Source of the DNA: Candidatus Fibrimonadales bacterium
GTDB taxonomy: Bacteria > Fibrobacterota > Fibrobacteria > Fibrobacterales > Fibrobacteraceae
Direction of reading: 5' to 3'
Length of the DNA stretch: 7,168 bases
Assembly (NCBI GenBank): GCA_009777135.1
Contig: WRMM01000092.1
Location: forward strand, 1-7,168
Of the stretch, positions 1 through 5,882 are shown piece by piece (within the stretch, counting starts at the first letter, position 1; each line of letters begins with the position of its first letter). The notes under the pieces were generated by a model, which saw nothing but the letters and a program-made list of their open reading frames with translations, was not told the origin of the DNA and did not search any database. Made by a program: the position numbers and the translations under genes.

Positions 1-764
1 TTGCTAGTGTTCGTCAAGATATTGCCCCCTATAAAAGCTCTGAATTTCGTGTATTTGCGGAAGATAAAACAAGCGATGGCATAAAAATAGAAATGAAAGA
101 GGCCTTTGAACATGTAGTTACTCAAAATTATAAGGTTGCCCTTACAGCCTATCTTGGAATTTATGAGCGGTATAAAAGCCCGGCAGCAGCAGAGAATGCA
201 TCTATTATCTATGAGGCTCTTGGCGACACAGAATCTGCATTGAACCTTATGCAGAAAGTTTATGATGAAACGGGAAATCCGAAAATTCAATTGAAAATTG
301 CTCAACTGAGAAAAAATTTAGATGATAAAGCAAAGATTGCTGCTAGCGAACGTGAACAAGAAGAGGTTCAGAATCCGGTGGACAGAGTTACGGCGGTTGC
401 CAGCGAAGAAATACAGAAAATTCTCCCTACCGGGGCTGTGGTGTGGCTCTATAACAGTTCACCAAACAATACAATGGTAGAAGCAATTGTTGACAATCTG
501 ACCGCTGGATTTATCCAGAAAGGTATAGGGCTTGTTGACAGGCAAAATACTGCGTTAATTGAAGCGGAGCAAATGCTTCATGCATCTGGTGCGGTTAACG
601 ATGCTGAAATGGTGCGCCTTGGCAATGCTGCAGGCGCAAAAGCAATTGTTACAATTGGCATAGCCGGGTCTGGTTCAATGCGTCGCTTGCAGGTTCGAGT
701 GCTGGATATCGAAAGAGGCATTCCGATTATGCAAAGCGACACTAATGAAAAGTGGCAGATGTAA
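1..764 (+). CDS. TPR plus CsgG/LpoB-like envelope protein, 5' end outside the window
   Basis: The reading frame is open from position 3, so the first in-window ATG at 93 is internal and the true start lies upstream; 253 residues are visible. The N-terminal part (Ala-rich helices with AALTAYLGIYERY-like and NASIIYEALGDTESALNLMQ-like segments) resembles tetratricopeptide repeats. The last ~115 residues resemble the CsgG/LpoB fold: a hydrophobic strand (GAVVWLYN), a loop with LVDRQNTALIEAEQ, then LGNAAGAKAIVTIGIAGSG and a closing strand VRVLDIERG. In that superfamily the pattern 'vvDR....il.Eq....G..d...a..lG...gA...v.g.i' is typical of outer-membrane or periplasmic lipoproteins linked to secretion or peptidoglycan synthesis. 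A signal peptide cannot be seen because the N-terminus is missing. Family placement is moderate, exact function unknown. It ends with TAA 94 nt before the next gene. Confidence 0.75.
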   Translation, partial: ASVRQDIAPYKSSEFRVFAEDKTSDGIKIEMKEAFEHVVTQNYKVALTAYLGIYERYKSPAAAENASIIYEALGDTESALNLMQKVYDETGNPKIQLKIAQLRKNLDDKAKIAASEREQEEVQNPVDRVTAVASEEIQKILPTGAVVWLYNSSPNNTMVEAIVDNLTAGFIQKGIGLVDRQNTALIEAEQMLHASGAVNDAEMVRLGNAAGAKAIVTIGIAGSGSMRRLQVRVLDIERGIPIMQSDTNEKWQM

Positions 765-858
765 GACTTAGCATCACAGCGATGCGAACCACTAAACTTT
801 GTGTTCCCAGGAGTTTGGTTAGGTAAACAAGTAGGGAAAACAAAATAGGAGGTTTTCT
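765..858 (+). promoter_or_regulatory. leader/intergenic region with two weak hairpins
   Basis: Two inverted repeats lie between the CsgG-like gene and the Fn3 lipoprotein. GCATC/GATGC (771-785, 5-nt loop) has no T-tract, so it is a poor terminator. A longer one pairs AACC 787-790 with GGTT 817-820 and AAACT 794-798 with AGTTT 812-816, leaving a 3-nt bulge and a 13-nt loop. A clear Shine-Dalgarno AGGAGG sits at 847-852, 6 nt before the ATG. No convincing -35/-10 pair was found. A regulatory role for the hairpins is speculation. Confidence 0.25.
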
Positions 859-1281
859 ATGAAAAGAAAACATTTCATTAACGCATTGGTTGCTGCAATA
901 GCAGCAACTGTTCTGGTTGGATGTGGCTTTGGAGACGATTCTCTTGATGCTCCCGGAGGCGTAACGGCAGAGGCTACTTCTTCAACTACCATTATGCTTC
1001 GTTGGAAAAAAGTAGATGGCGCTAAAGGATACAGAGTATATTATAACAACACAGATGCTGATGCTCATTACAATTGTACAGCTGGTTGTAATTATTCTAA
1101 CCGTATTCAAGGTACCGCATTTGAAGATACCCATTTATCTCCAGGTAAAACATACTACTATAAAGTTACAGCGCTCAAGTGGAAGGATGGCGAGTATAAT
1201 ACAGATGGCAGCTATAACTCTGCAAAGGAAGAAGAAAGCTCAAAATCTAAGTATGTTTCTGTAACAACACCGTCTGAATAG
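859..1281 (+). CDS. small lipoprotein with a fibronectin type III domain
   Basis: This 140-aa protein starts at ATG 859 behind a perfect AGGAGG (847-852, spacing 6). Residues 1-21 are a lipoprotein signal: basic MKRK, an Ala/Val/Ile core, then lipobox LVGC with Cys22 as the predicted lipidation site. Residues ~30-138 look like one fibronectin type III domain: APGGVTAEA as the first strand, the conserved Trp in MLRWKKVDGAKGYRVYYN, the L-x-P-G-x-x-Y-Y-Y-K-V-T-A turn and strand (LSPGKTYYYKVTA), and a final VSVTTP strand. A C-x3-C pair (CTAGC) in the middle may form a disulfide. The product is probably attached to an outer or inner membrane and binds protein or polysaccharide, but no ligand can be named. 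A strong terminator follows, so it may be a single-gene unit or the end of an operon with the upstream gene. Domain call firm, role unknown. Confidence 0.85.
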   Translation: MKRKHFINALVAAIAATVLVGCGFGDDSLDAPGGVTAEATSSTTIMLRWKKVDGAKGYRVYYNNTDADAHYNCTAGCNYSNRIQGTAFEDTHLSPGKTYYYKVTALKWKDGEYNTDGSYNSAKEEESSKSKYVSVTTPSE

Positions 1282-1335
1282 AAAGTAGCCCGTTTTCGAT
1301 TGCCAGAAAATACACAAGCAATTCAACACCCTCAC

Positions 1336-1360
1336 CCCGCCGCAAAGGCGGGTTTGTTTT
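1336..1360 (+). terminator. Rho-independent terminator after the Fn3 lipoprotein gene
   Basis: The 6-bp GC stem CCCGCC (1336-1341) / GGCGGG (1347-1352) with loop GCAAA is followed by TTTGTTTT. It lies 55 nt after the TAG stop of the lipoprotein gene. It also sits inside the extended reading frame that could start at TTG 1300, which argues that the nucleotidyltransferase starts downstream of it. Confidence 0.85.
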
Positions 1361-1386
1361 GTGAAAAGTTTTCTATATTAACCGTT

Positions 1387-1728
1387 ATGTCCCTATCTGC
1401 TGATATAATTTCTAAAATAGTTCAAGCCCTGATGGGTTTGAATATTTATAAAGTTATTCTATTCGGCTCCTACGCAAAAGGCACGGCAACAGAAGACAGC
1501 GATATAGATTTAGTTGTAATTTTAGACACCGAGGAATTTGCGAGGACTTTTAGCGAAAGAATGAACAGAAAACAGCCTGTCAATAAGGCTCTTCGCAAAA
1601 TTCGCAGTGATTTTGCAATGGATATAGTAGTTTATTCAAATGGAGAATTTGAATATTTAGATAAAAAAGAAAGCAGTTTTATTAGAGAAATTAAAAGCAG
1701 TGGAATAGAAATTTATGCAAAACAATAA
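1387..1728 (+). CDS. minimal nucleotidyltransferase (MNT, NTP_transf_2-type), antitoxin-like
   Basis: The predicted 113-aa protein has the signature of the polymerase-beta-like minimal nucleotidyltransferases: GSYAKGT at residues 27-33, paired acidic residues D39 and D41 in SDIDLVV, and a third candidate metal ligand D79 in AMDIVVYS. The full catalytic triad is therefore present, so it is probably able to transfer a nucleotide. The frame is open back to a TTG at 1300, but that extension runs through the terminator at 1336-1360 and has no domain similarity, so ATG 1387 is chosen; its Shine-Dalgarno is weak. The gene overlaps the HEPN gene by 14 nt. In characterised MNT/HEPN pairs the MNT protein neutralises the HEPN toxin, in some by adding AMP residues to it. 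That role is inferred here from family and context. The DNA is visibly more AT-rich than the flanking surface-protein genes. Confidence 0.85.
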   Translation: MSLSADIISKIVQALMGLNIYKVILFGSYAKGTATEDSDIDLVVILDTEEFARTFSERMNRKQPVNKALRKIRSDFAMDIVVYSNGEFEYLDKKESSFIREIKSSGIEIYAKQ

Positions 1729-2137
1729 AATCAAGAAAAATCCGTGGATATTTTTTGCAGATAAGAGCTTAAAAGCCGCCGAACATCTCATTACTGACGT
1801 AGAGCTTACAGGTGAAGTAGTTTTCTGCTGTCAGCAATCAGTTGAAAAATTTTTAAAAGCATATCTTTTTGACTTAAAAATTCCATTTGAGAAAACTCAT
1901 GATTTAATCAAATTATACGATAAAATTAAAAAAAATAAAGACTTGAAAATAAATGAGACTCTATTAGAAAATCTAAGCGATTTATACATAGAATCTCGTT
2001 ATCCTACAGACATTGCTCTTTTGGAAGGCGAAGTGTTGCCAAGCGTAGATGATGCTAAATCCTATTTGGAATTTGCACAAAACATAGCAAAACTTGTTTT
2101 AACTGAAATTCAGCCAGAGCAACAAGCAGATTCATAA
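1715..2137 (+). CDS. HEPN domain protein (PF05168-type), partner of the nucleotidyltransferase
   Basis: This 140-aa protein is a single HEPN helical domain. Recognisable blocks are W11 with FADKSLKAAEHL in helix 1, CQQSVEKFLKAYL (39-51) in helix 2, THDLIKLY (61-68), and SRYP (94-97), the usual hallmarks of the PF05168 branch. HEPN proteins are commonly RNase toxins or substrate-binding partners of nucleotidyltransferases. The RNase motif R-x4-6-H is absent: the only arginine is R95, and no histidine follows it (H24 and H62 both precede it). This copy is therefore either a non-RNase HEPN or uses other residues. The start ATG 1715 lies within the 3' end of the nucleotidyltransferase gene, and the stop TAA is 2 nt before the TIR gene start, which suggests translational coupling of all three. 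The coding region is AT-rich and contains an A8 run at 1928-1935. Confidence 0.85.
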   Translation: MQNNKIKKNPWIFFADKSLKAAEHLITDVELTGEVVFCCQQSVEKFLKAYLFDLKIPFEKTHDLIKLYDKIKKNKDLKINETLLENLSDLYIESRYPTDIALLEGEVLPSVDDAKSYLEFAQNIAKLVLTEIQPEQQADS

Positions 2138-2139
2138 AA

Positions 2140-3237
2140 ATGCCCAAGAAATTCAACATATTCATTTCGTACCGCCGCAAAGGCGGGTTTGATTCTGCCA
2201 AGCTGCTTTATGACAGGCTGAGGCTGGATGGGTATTCCGTTTCTTTTGACATGGATACTTTGGAAAGAGGAAATTTTGACAGCGAACTGGAAAGCAGGGT
2301 GAAAAAATGCCGAGATTTTGTGGTTGTGCTGAACCCTGGCATTTTTGATAGATTTCATGACCCGGAATGCAACCCGAAAGATGACTGGGTGCGGCGAGAA
2401 ATAGCCTGCGCCATTGCAGAAAAGAAAAATATTGTTCCGGTTATTCTTGACGGCTTCCAATGGTCCAAAAACCCGTTGCCGCCAGATGTTGAAGACTTGG
2501 CTAGAAAGAACGGCATAGACTTTAACCCAAAATATTTTGAAGCCATGTATGCCAGTCTAAAACAAAAATTTTTAATTTCAAAACCAAGCTGGACAACCAG
2601 ACATAAAACCAAAATAATTTCTATTTTCATAGTAGCGTTCCTTGCTGCCGGAGCCTATTTATATTTTGAAACAAACAAAATAAGCCAGCAAAAAATATTC
2701 GAAATTCAATTGGAAAAACAAAAAACCGATTCCATTCTGCGCTATCAAGATTCAATCATACGTCACAGAGATTCAATCCCTAAAATCCCAGCCTCTAAAA
2801 CCCAAGCCCCTAAAGTTCCAGCCCCAGCTCCCAAAATCCCAACCAATGAAACCCCAGCCCTAGCTAAAAAACAAGATGAAAAAAACGAGGACAAAGCGCT
2901 GCACTGGATAGGTCCTGGAGATGCGGTTGGCACGGCAATGTATGAAAAACTAATCCCTGCTGGAGTTAAAAAAACGCCTTGCTCGGGCAACGGCATAAAT
3001 ATAAACGTCAACAGACCTGCCTGCAAACAAGCAAACGACCAAATAATGTGCTCTTATTTGCCAACATTGACTCTTACTGATTGCAGGGGTAAATTGCTAG
3101 GCGCATTGAAAATCACCGCTGAATTTATAGGTTTGCAGGAAGATGAAACTGCGGCAAAAAATGAATTGGCAAACGACTTGCGTACCGCAGATTTCAGCAG
3201 CGTAGTTTCCAACGTGGAAAAGTATAGAAAGCAATAG
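2140..3237 (+). CDS. TIR-domain protein with one transmembrane segment and a Cys-containing C-terminal domain
   Basis: The 365-aa product begins 2 nt after the HEPN stop. Residues 4-~108 are a TIR domain: FISYRRKGG (8-16), a strand ending FDMD (36-39), LERGNF (41-46), CRDFVVVLNPG (57-67), WVRREIACA (83-91) and IVPVILDGFQW (98-108). E42 in LERGNF lines up by eye with the catalytic Glu of SARM1-type NAD-cleaving TIRs (LExGxF), so enzymatic activity is plausible. A basic stretch RHKTK (154-158) precedes a single membrane helix (~159-176), predicting TIR inside and C-terminus outside. Then come a charged probable coiled coil with DSI recurring every 7 residues (197, 204, 211), a Pro/Ala/Lys linker (~214-244), and an unrecognised ~110-aa domain (255-365) with C281, C295, C304 and C315, suitable for two disulfides. 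It is probably an effector or sensor linked to the NTase-HEPN pair; its function is inferred. Confidence 0.85.
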   Translation: MPKKFNIFISYRRKGGFDSAKLLYDRLRLDGYSVSFDMDTLERGNFDSELESRVKKCRDFVVVLNPGIFDRFHDPECNPKDDWVRREIACAIAEKKNIVPVILDGFQWSKNPLPPDVEDLARKNGIDFNPKYFEAMYASLKQKFLISKPSWTTRHKTKIISIFIVAFLAAGAYLYFETNKISQQKIFEIQLEKQKTDSILRYQDSIIRHRDSIPKIPASKTQAPKVPAPAPKIPTNETPALAKKQDEKNEDKALHWIGPGDAVGTAMYEKLIPAGVKKTPCSGNGININVNRPACKQANDQIMCSYLPTLTLTDCRGKLLGALKITAEFIGLQEDETAAKNELANDLRTADFSSVVSNVEKYRKQ

Positions 3238-3383
3238 ATGGCTACATCACCAAATTAACCATCTCTCCTAGGCGACAAAGGCGATTAAACCAGAATGAAT
3301 TCCGCTTTAAGAGAATATATGGTTGCTAATTGTTTGAGAGAACCAAAGCCACCTGAGTATAGTAATCGCTGATTAAGTCGAAC
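3238..3383. other. convergent intergenic region without a recognised gene
   Basis: These 146 nt separate the 3' ends of the TIR gene (+) and the aspartic protease gene (-). No open frame of useful length, tRNA or strong terminator was found on either strand. The only clear structure is the inverted repeat listed at 3372-3388. Confidence 0.6.
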
Positions 3384-3388
3384 TTAAT
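3372..3388 (-). repeat. inverted repeat spanning the stop codon of the protease gene
   Basis: Read on the minus strand, ATTAAGT and ACTTAAT form a perfect 7-bp stem around a 3-nt loop (TCG). The TAA stop of the protease gene lies inside the stem. It is AT-rich and has no T-tract after it, so it is at best a weak terminator or an mRNA 3'-end stabiliser. Confidence 0.3.
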
Positions 3389-3878
3389 GCTCTGGAACAT
3401 GGAACAAGCGGCGTGTGGAGCTACATTTGCTGAAATCTATATCATGCGTGGAAGGTATTTGAAATGAAAATTTGGTTTTTCCACAAAATGAGCTTATTGC
3501 AAAATCGCCTTTCAAAATAATATCCATTCCTATCAGCACGTCTATTCCGCTCAAAATACCTTCAGTAACTTTCAAAGTAGTAAACACAACATCGTTTGGC
3601 AGCAGTATGTTTACTCCGTGAGTATTTACGAGAGATTTGCCATTAGCATGATATACTATTTCTTTGCCTGTGGGTTCCAAATCTAGAGAATAAACCACTT
3701 TCTCGGATATAACGGAATTAGTAGCTCCCGTATCCCATATTGCTGTAAATTCTTTGGCTGGCGGCCGTTTCAAACCTTTCTGCAAATCTTTGGGATCGAA
3801 TGCTTCGGATATACTGCATGCCGTTATCAAAGTTTTAAAAGAACTATCGTATTTAATAGTGAATGATTTAGGACTCAT
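3384..3878 (-). CDS. retropepsin-like aspartic protease
   Basis: The chosen 164-aa product carries the single-domain retroviral-type aspartyl protease signature: hydrophobic strand then WDTGATNSVIS with catalytic motif D49-T50-G51-A52, and the downstream DVLIGMDII (113-121), equivalent to the hydrophobic-hydrophobic-Gly block near the second flank of the active site. One DTG motif per chain means it would act as a homodimer. There is no signal peptide or membrane segment, so it is probably cytoplasmic. ATG 3878 is preferred over ATG 3902 because AGGTGA lies 7 nt upstream of it, and because the earlier start would overlap the preceding gene. The gene directly follows the 85-aa DUF5678-like gene and should be co-translated with it. 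Such small proteases paired with a short partner occur in other bacteria as I recall; the substrate is unknown. Confidence 0.8.
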   Translation of the reverse strand: MSPKSFTIKYDSSFKTLITACSISEAFDPKDLQKGLKRPPAKEFTAIWDTGATNSVISEKVVYSLDLEPTGKEIVYHANGKSLVNTHGVNILLPNDVVFTTLKVTEGILSGIDVLIGMDIILKGDFAISSFCGKTKFSFQIPSTHDIDFSKCSSTRRLFHVPEH

Positions 3879-3885
3879 AAAAAAA

Positions 3886-3891
3886 TCACCT
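3886..3891 (-). promoter_or_regulatory. Shine-Dalgarno of the protease gene, overlapping the stop of the upstream gene
   Basis: On the minus strand AGGTGA is followed by seven T's and ATG at 3878. Its last three bases are the TGA stop of the 85-aa gene, so ribosomes ending there are already on the initiation site of the protease. This decides the protease start and implies coupled translation. Confidence 0.7.
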
Positions 3892-4143
3892 AAAAGTAAC
3901 ATGCGAATGGAATGTCTGCGTATATGCCTTGTCGCCTTCGGTGCATTCCTGTATCAAAAAAGTGCCTCGTTTGTGCTTTTTTTTCGATTGAAATAAGGCT
4001 TGCTCGTATGTGTCATAATCTCCTACTACTTTTCTGCCAACAATAGCCAAAAAACGATTGTTGTACTTTTTCAACAATTCGTTTTGATGCTCAAGGTAAT
4101 ATTCAAACTCTTTATCGATCATACTATTTTTCTTTTCAGCCAT
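3886..4143 (-). CDS. DUF5678-like small protein, partner of the aspartic protease
   Basis: The 85-aa protein begins at ATG 4143 behind a perfect AGGAGG (4155-4150 on the minus strand, spacing 6). The N-terminal third is a charged helix (DKEFEYYLEHQNELLKKY). The rest alternates short strands: RFLAIVGRKVVGDYDTYEQAL, then RGTFLIQECTEGDKA and a closing YTQTFHSHVTF. This 'Y-x-G/N-k/r-f-v-a-i ... k-v-v-g-x-y' pattern recalls the DUF5678 family of short uncharacterised proteins; placement is from memory and moderate. No catalytic motif is visible. It ends in a TGA embedded in the Shine-Dalgarno of the protease gene, so the two products are made together. It could be a regulator, adaptor or substrate of the protease, but nothing in the sequence decides this. 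Confidence 0.7.
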   Translation of the reverse strand: MAEKKNSMIDKEFEYYLEHQNELLKKYNNRFLAIVGRKVVGDYDTYEQALFQSKKKHKRGTFLIQECTEGDKAYTQTFHSHVTFR

Positions 4144-4180
4144 AATACGCCTCCTAAGCTAATACTCATTAATAATATAC

Positions 4181-4204
4181 AAAACAAGCCCCCTTAGGAA
4201 GCTT
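4181..4204 (-). terminator. probable Rho-independent terminator after the FISUMP lipoprotein gene
   Basis: On the minus strand, starting 4 nt after the TGA stop, an 8-bp stem (4204-4197 with 4193-4186, including two G-U pairs, loop TAA) is followed by GTTTTGT. The wobble pairs make it moderate rather than strong. Some read-through into the 85-aa gene is possible, since only about 35 nt remain for a separate promoter before that gene's Shine-Dalgarno. Confidence 0.5.
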
Positions 4205-4208
4205 ATTT

Positions 4209-5882
4209 TCAATCCATCACACAGCGAACTGTACCGGCGTTACCCCAATTTGACCAACGAAGTCCTTCCCAAACCTGTATAACTAAAAGAGTCTGATCAG
4301 CACCATTATTAGCGTGCATAAACATAGCTCTATCGTCCTGCGTACTACCACATGGCAAGATAGCGAACTCAAAAGCATCTGTGCCATTATATGGCGACCA
4401 ACCACTTGTTGATTTAAGAGCTTGAATACCTGCAAAATCTATAAGAGCCTGCCATTCTGCCCTCGTAGGCAAATGCCAACCAGATGGACAAGCGGTCATT
4501 GCTTGGCTATAAGTATAATTACTTCCGCAACTGCCAACACCCAAATTCTCCGCCATCCAAATTTGGCCGTTTATTGCAGTATATTTATACTCATTCCCAT
4601 CGCTTGCAATAAAAGTTCCTTTTGCTGCTTTTACTTCACCAGCCATGCAAACTTGCGTTTCTATATTATAAGGCATTCCATTGCAATACTCAGCTACAAT
4701 CCCGCTTATGCAGTCCTGCGTTGCTGGGTCATAGTCCTTGCCGTTGCATTTACTATAAAGCTTGGAGCCGGAACAGAAATAAATTGCTGTTTCGTATGTT
4801 TCTCCGCCGCATTTATTATAAATTGCAGAACCAGAACAGAATTGCGTTGATGGATTGTATGTTGCTGTGCCGCATTTATTATAAATTTTGTCGTCATAAC
4901 AGAATTGCGCTGACGTATAATCTTGGCCATTGCATACCGTAAGGATCGTAGTGCCTTGACAGAAATGCGTTGTTGGATCATAAATTGCGCTGCCGCATTT
5001 TGGGAGTATGGAATTGCCTTCGCATCCATGTGTTGACGGATTATAGGTATTGCCTCCGCACAAAAGATAAGAATTGTTGTCTGAATGGCAAAAATGCGTT
5101 GCGGGATTATATATTGAAACTCCGCATTTTGGGAGTATGGAACCGCCTGAGCAGCCGTGCGTTGACGGATTGTAAGTTTCTCCGCTGCATTTTTCGTAAA
5201 CATCAGAGCCTACGCAAAATTGCGTTGCCGTGTTGTAAAAATTCACTCCCCCGCAAAGTTCAAAAGTGCCGCCGCCAACAGAACTGGAACTGCTTTGCAC
5301 GTTTGACGAACTGCTCTCCTGAACAGACGAAGAACTCGCAATGGAACCGCTGGAACTGCTGAAAGCAACTGAACTGCTGGAAACGCCATCGCTTGAAGAA
5401 GAAGCTTCACAGCTTGAAACCTCAGCCCCACCCAGCGTGAAACAAGCCTCAGCGGAAACGGAAGAGCAGGCGCTTCCTATCTGGCAAAAAACAGGACCTT
5501 CCGATAAACTGGAACTGCTGAAAGCAACCGAACTGCTAGAACTGTTGGGATCACCTGAACTGCTGGAAACGCCATCGCTTGAAGAAGAAACTTCACAGCC
5601 TGAAACCTCAATGCCACCAAATGTGGAACAAGCCTCAGCGGAAATGGAAGTGCAGGTGCTTTCTATCTGGCAAAAAACAGAGCCTTCCGATAAACTGGAA
5701 CTGCTAAAAGCAACCGAACTGCTGGAAACGCCGACGCTTGAAGAAGAAGGCGGCAAGCTGGAGCTGGAGGAATTTTCCACCGCTGGCGGCGGCGGTTCTA
5801 TATCCACGCTTGAGCAGGAAAATGTGACTAGAATTCCTAGAATGAACAGGATTGGAAAGATTTTTGAAAAACGATTTTTCAT
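4209..5882 (-). CDS. poly-Ser, Cys-repeat surface lipoprotein with C-terminal FISUMP domain
   Basis: The 557-aa product has a signal peptide with lipobox-like TFSC (Cys23), then a Pro-rich stub and a Ser-rich linker (~38-202). Inside the linker are two copies, 62 residues apart, of a small four-Cys module (C71/C77/C85/C96 and C133/C139/C147/C158). Residues 210-412 hold ten repeats of ~21 aa with consensus C-G-G-x-x-Y-N-P-x-T-x-x-C, each with a Cys pair spaced 10-12 residues. Residues 422-557 are a FISUMP domain (TIGR02145-type): NGQIWMAENL, CPSGWHLPTRAEWQAL, LKSTSGWSPYNGTDAFEF and the terminal TVRCVMD. This family is greatly expanded in Fibrobacter and its function is not established; a surface or polysaccharide-contact role is inference. 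The start has GAGGT inside the end of the upstream fibro-slime gene, and the two genes are only 2 nt apart. Confidence 0.9.
   Translation of the reverse strand: MKNRFSKIFPILFILGILVTFSCSSVDIEPPPPAVENSSSSSLPPSSSSVGVSSSSVAFSSSSLSEGSVFCQIESTCTSISAEACSTFGGIEVSGCEVSSSSDGVSSSSGDPNSSSSSVAFSSSSLSEGPVFCQIGSACSSVSAEACFTLGGAEVSSCEASSSSDGVSSSSVAFSSSSGSIASSSSVQESSSSNVQSSSSSVGGGTFELCGGVNFYNTATQFCVGSDVYEKCSGETYNPSTHGCSGGSILPKCGVSIYNPATHFCHSDNNSYLLCGGNTYNPSTHGCEGNSILPKCGSAIYDPTTHFCQGTTILTVCNGQDYTSAQFCYDDKIYNKCGTATYNPSTQFCSGSAIYNKCGGETYETAIYFCSGSKLYSKCNGKDYDPATQDCISGIVAEYCNGMPYNIETQVCMAGEVKAAKGTFIASDGNEYKYTAINGQIWMAENLGVGSCGSNYTYSQAMTACPSGWHLPTRAEWQALIDFAGIQALKSTSGWSPYNGTDAFEFAILPCGSTQDDRAMFMHANNGADQTLLVIQVWEGLRWSNWGNAGTVRCVMD
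4647..5255 (-). repeat. ten tandem ~63-bp repeats encoding Cys-pair units
   Basis: The units encode residues 210-412 of the FISUMP lipoprotein. First cysteines fall at 210, 232, 253, 275, 296, 317, 337, 358, 379 and 400. Second cysteines fall at 223, 244, 265, 287, 308, 328, 349, 370, 391 and 412. Units 2+3 and 4+5 share a two-unit pattern (THGC then ILPK then THFC), which points to duplication of a pair. Confidence 0.8.
5371..5537 (-). repeat. direct repeat copy A (four-Cys module in the Ser-rich linker)
   Basis: This stretch recurs at 5557-5723 with a constant offset of 186 nt (62 codons) and only scattered substitutions. It encodes the second four-Cys module with its flanking serine runs. 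Confidence 0.85.
5557..5723 (-). repeat. direct repeat copy B (four-Cys module in the Ser-rich linker)
   Basis: This is the partner of 5371-5537 in the same orientation. It encodes the first four-Cys module. The offset stays in frame, so the duplication lengthened the linker without breaking the gene. Confidence 0.85.

Noticed and set aside
1374..1379. TATATT as a -10 box for the NTase-HEPN-TIR cassette
   Set aside because: It is only 7 nt before the ATG and has no -35 at suitable spacing; the best candidate, TTGTTT 1354-1359, is 14 nt away.
1300..1386. N-terminal extension of the nucleotidyltransferase from TTG 1300
   Set aside because: It would run through the strong terminator at 1336-1360 and encodes no recognisable part of the domain. 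ATG 1387 gives a normal-length minimal nucleotidyltransferase.
2110..3026. Three minus-strand open frames (2110-2460, 2355-2630, 2763-3026) opposite the TIR gene
   Set aside because: They overlap a well-supported TIR gene, show no domain and have no ribosome site.
3879..3902. Upstream start ATG 3902 for the aspartic protease (8 extra residues)
   Set aside because: It overlaps the preceding gene and lacks a ribosome site, while ATG 3878 has AGGTGA at 7-nt spacing.
4159..4187. TTGTTT / TATTAG with 17-nt spacing on the - strand as a promoter for the 85-aa gene
   Set aside because: Transcription would start within the Shine-Dalgarno at 4155-4150, leaving no functional ribosome site, and the -35 lies in the terminator tail.
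4706..5203. 165-codon open frame on the - strand within the Cys-repeat region
   Set aside because: It is a frame-shifted reading of the same tandem repeats, with repeated low-complexity content and no domain or ribosome site.
4647..5255. Regular ~63-bp repeats as a possible CRISPR array
   Set aside because: The repeats are imperfect, coding, in frame and without unique spacers; they encode Cys-pair protein units.
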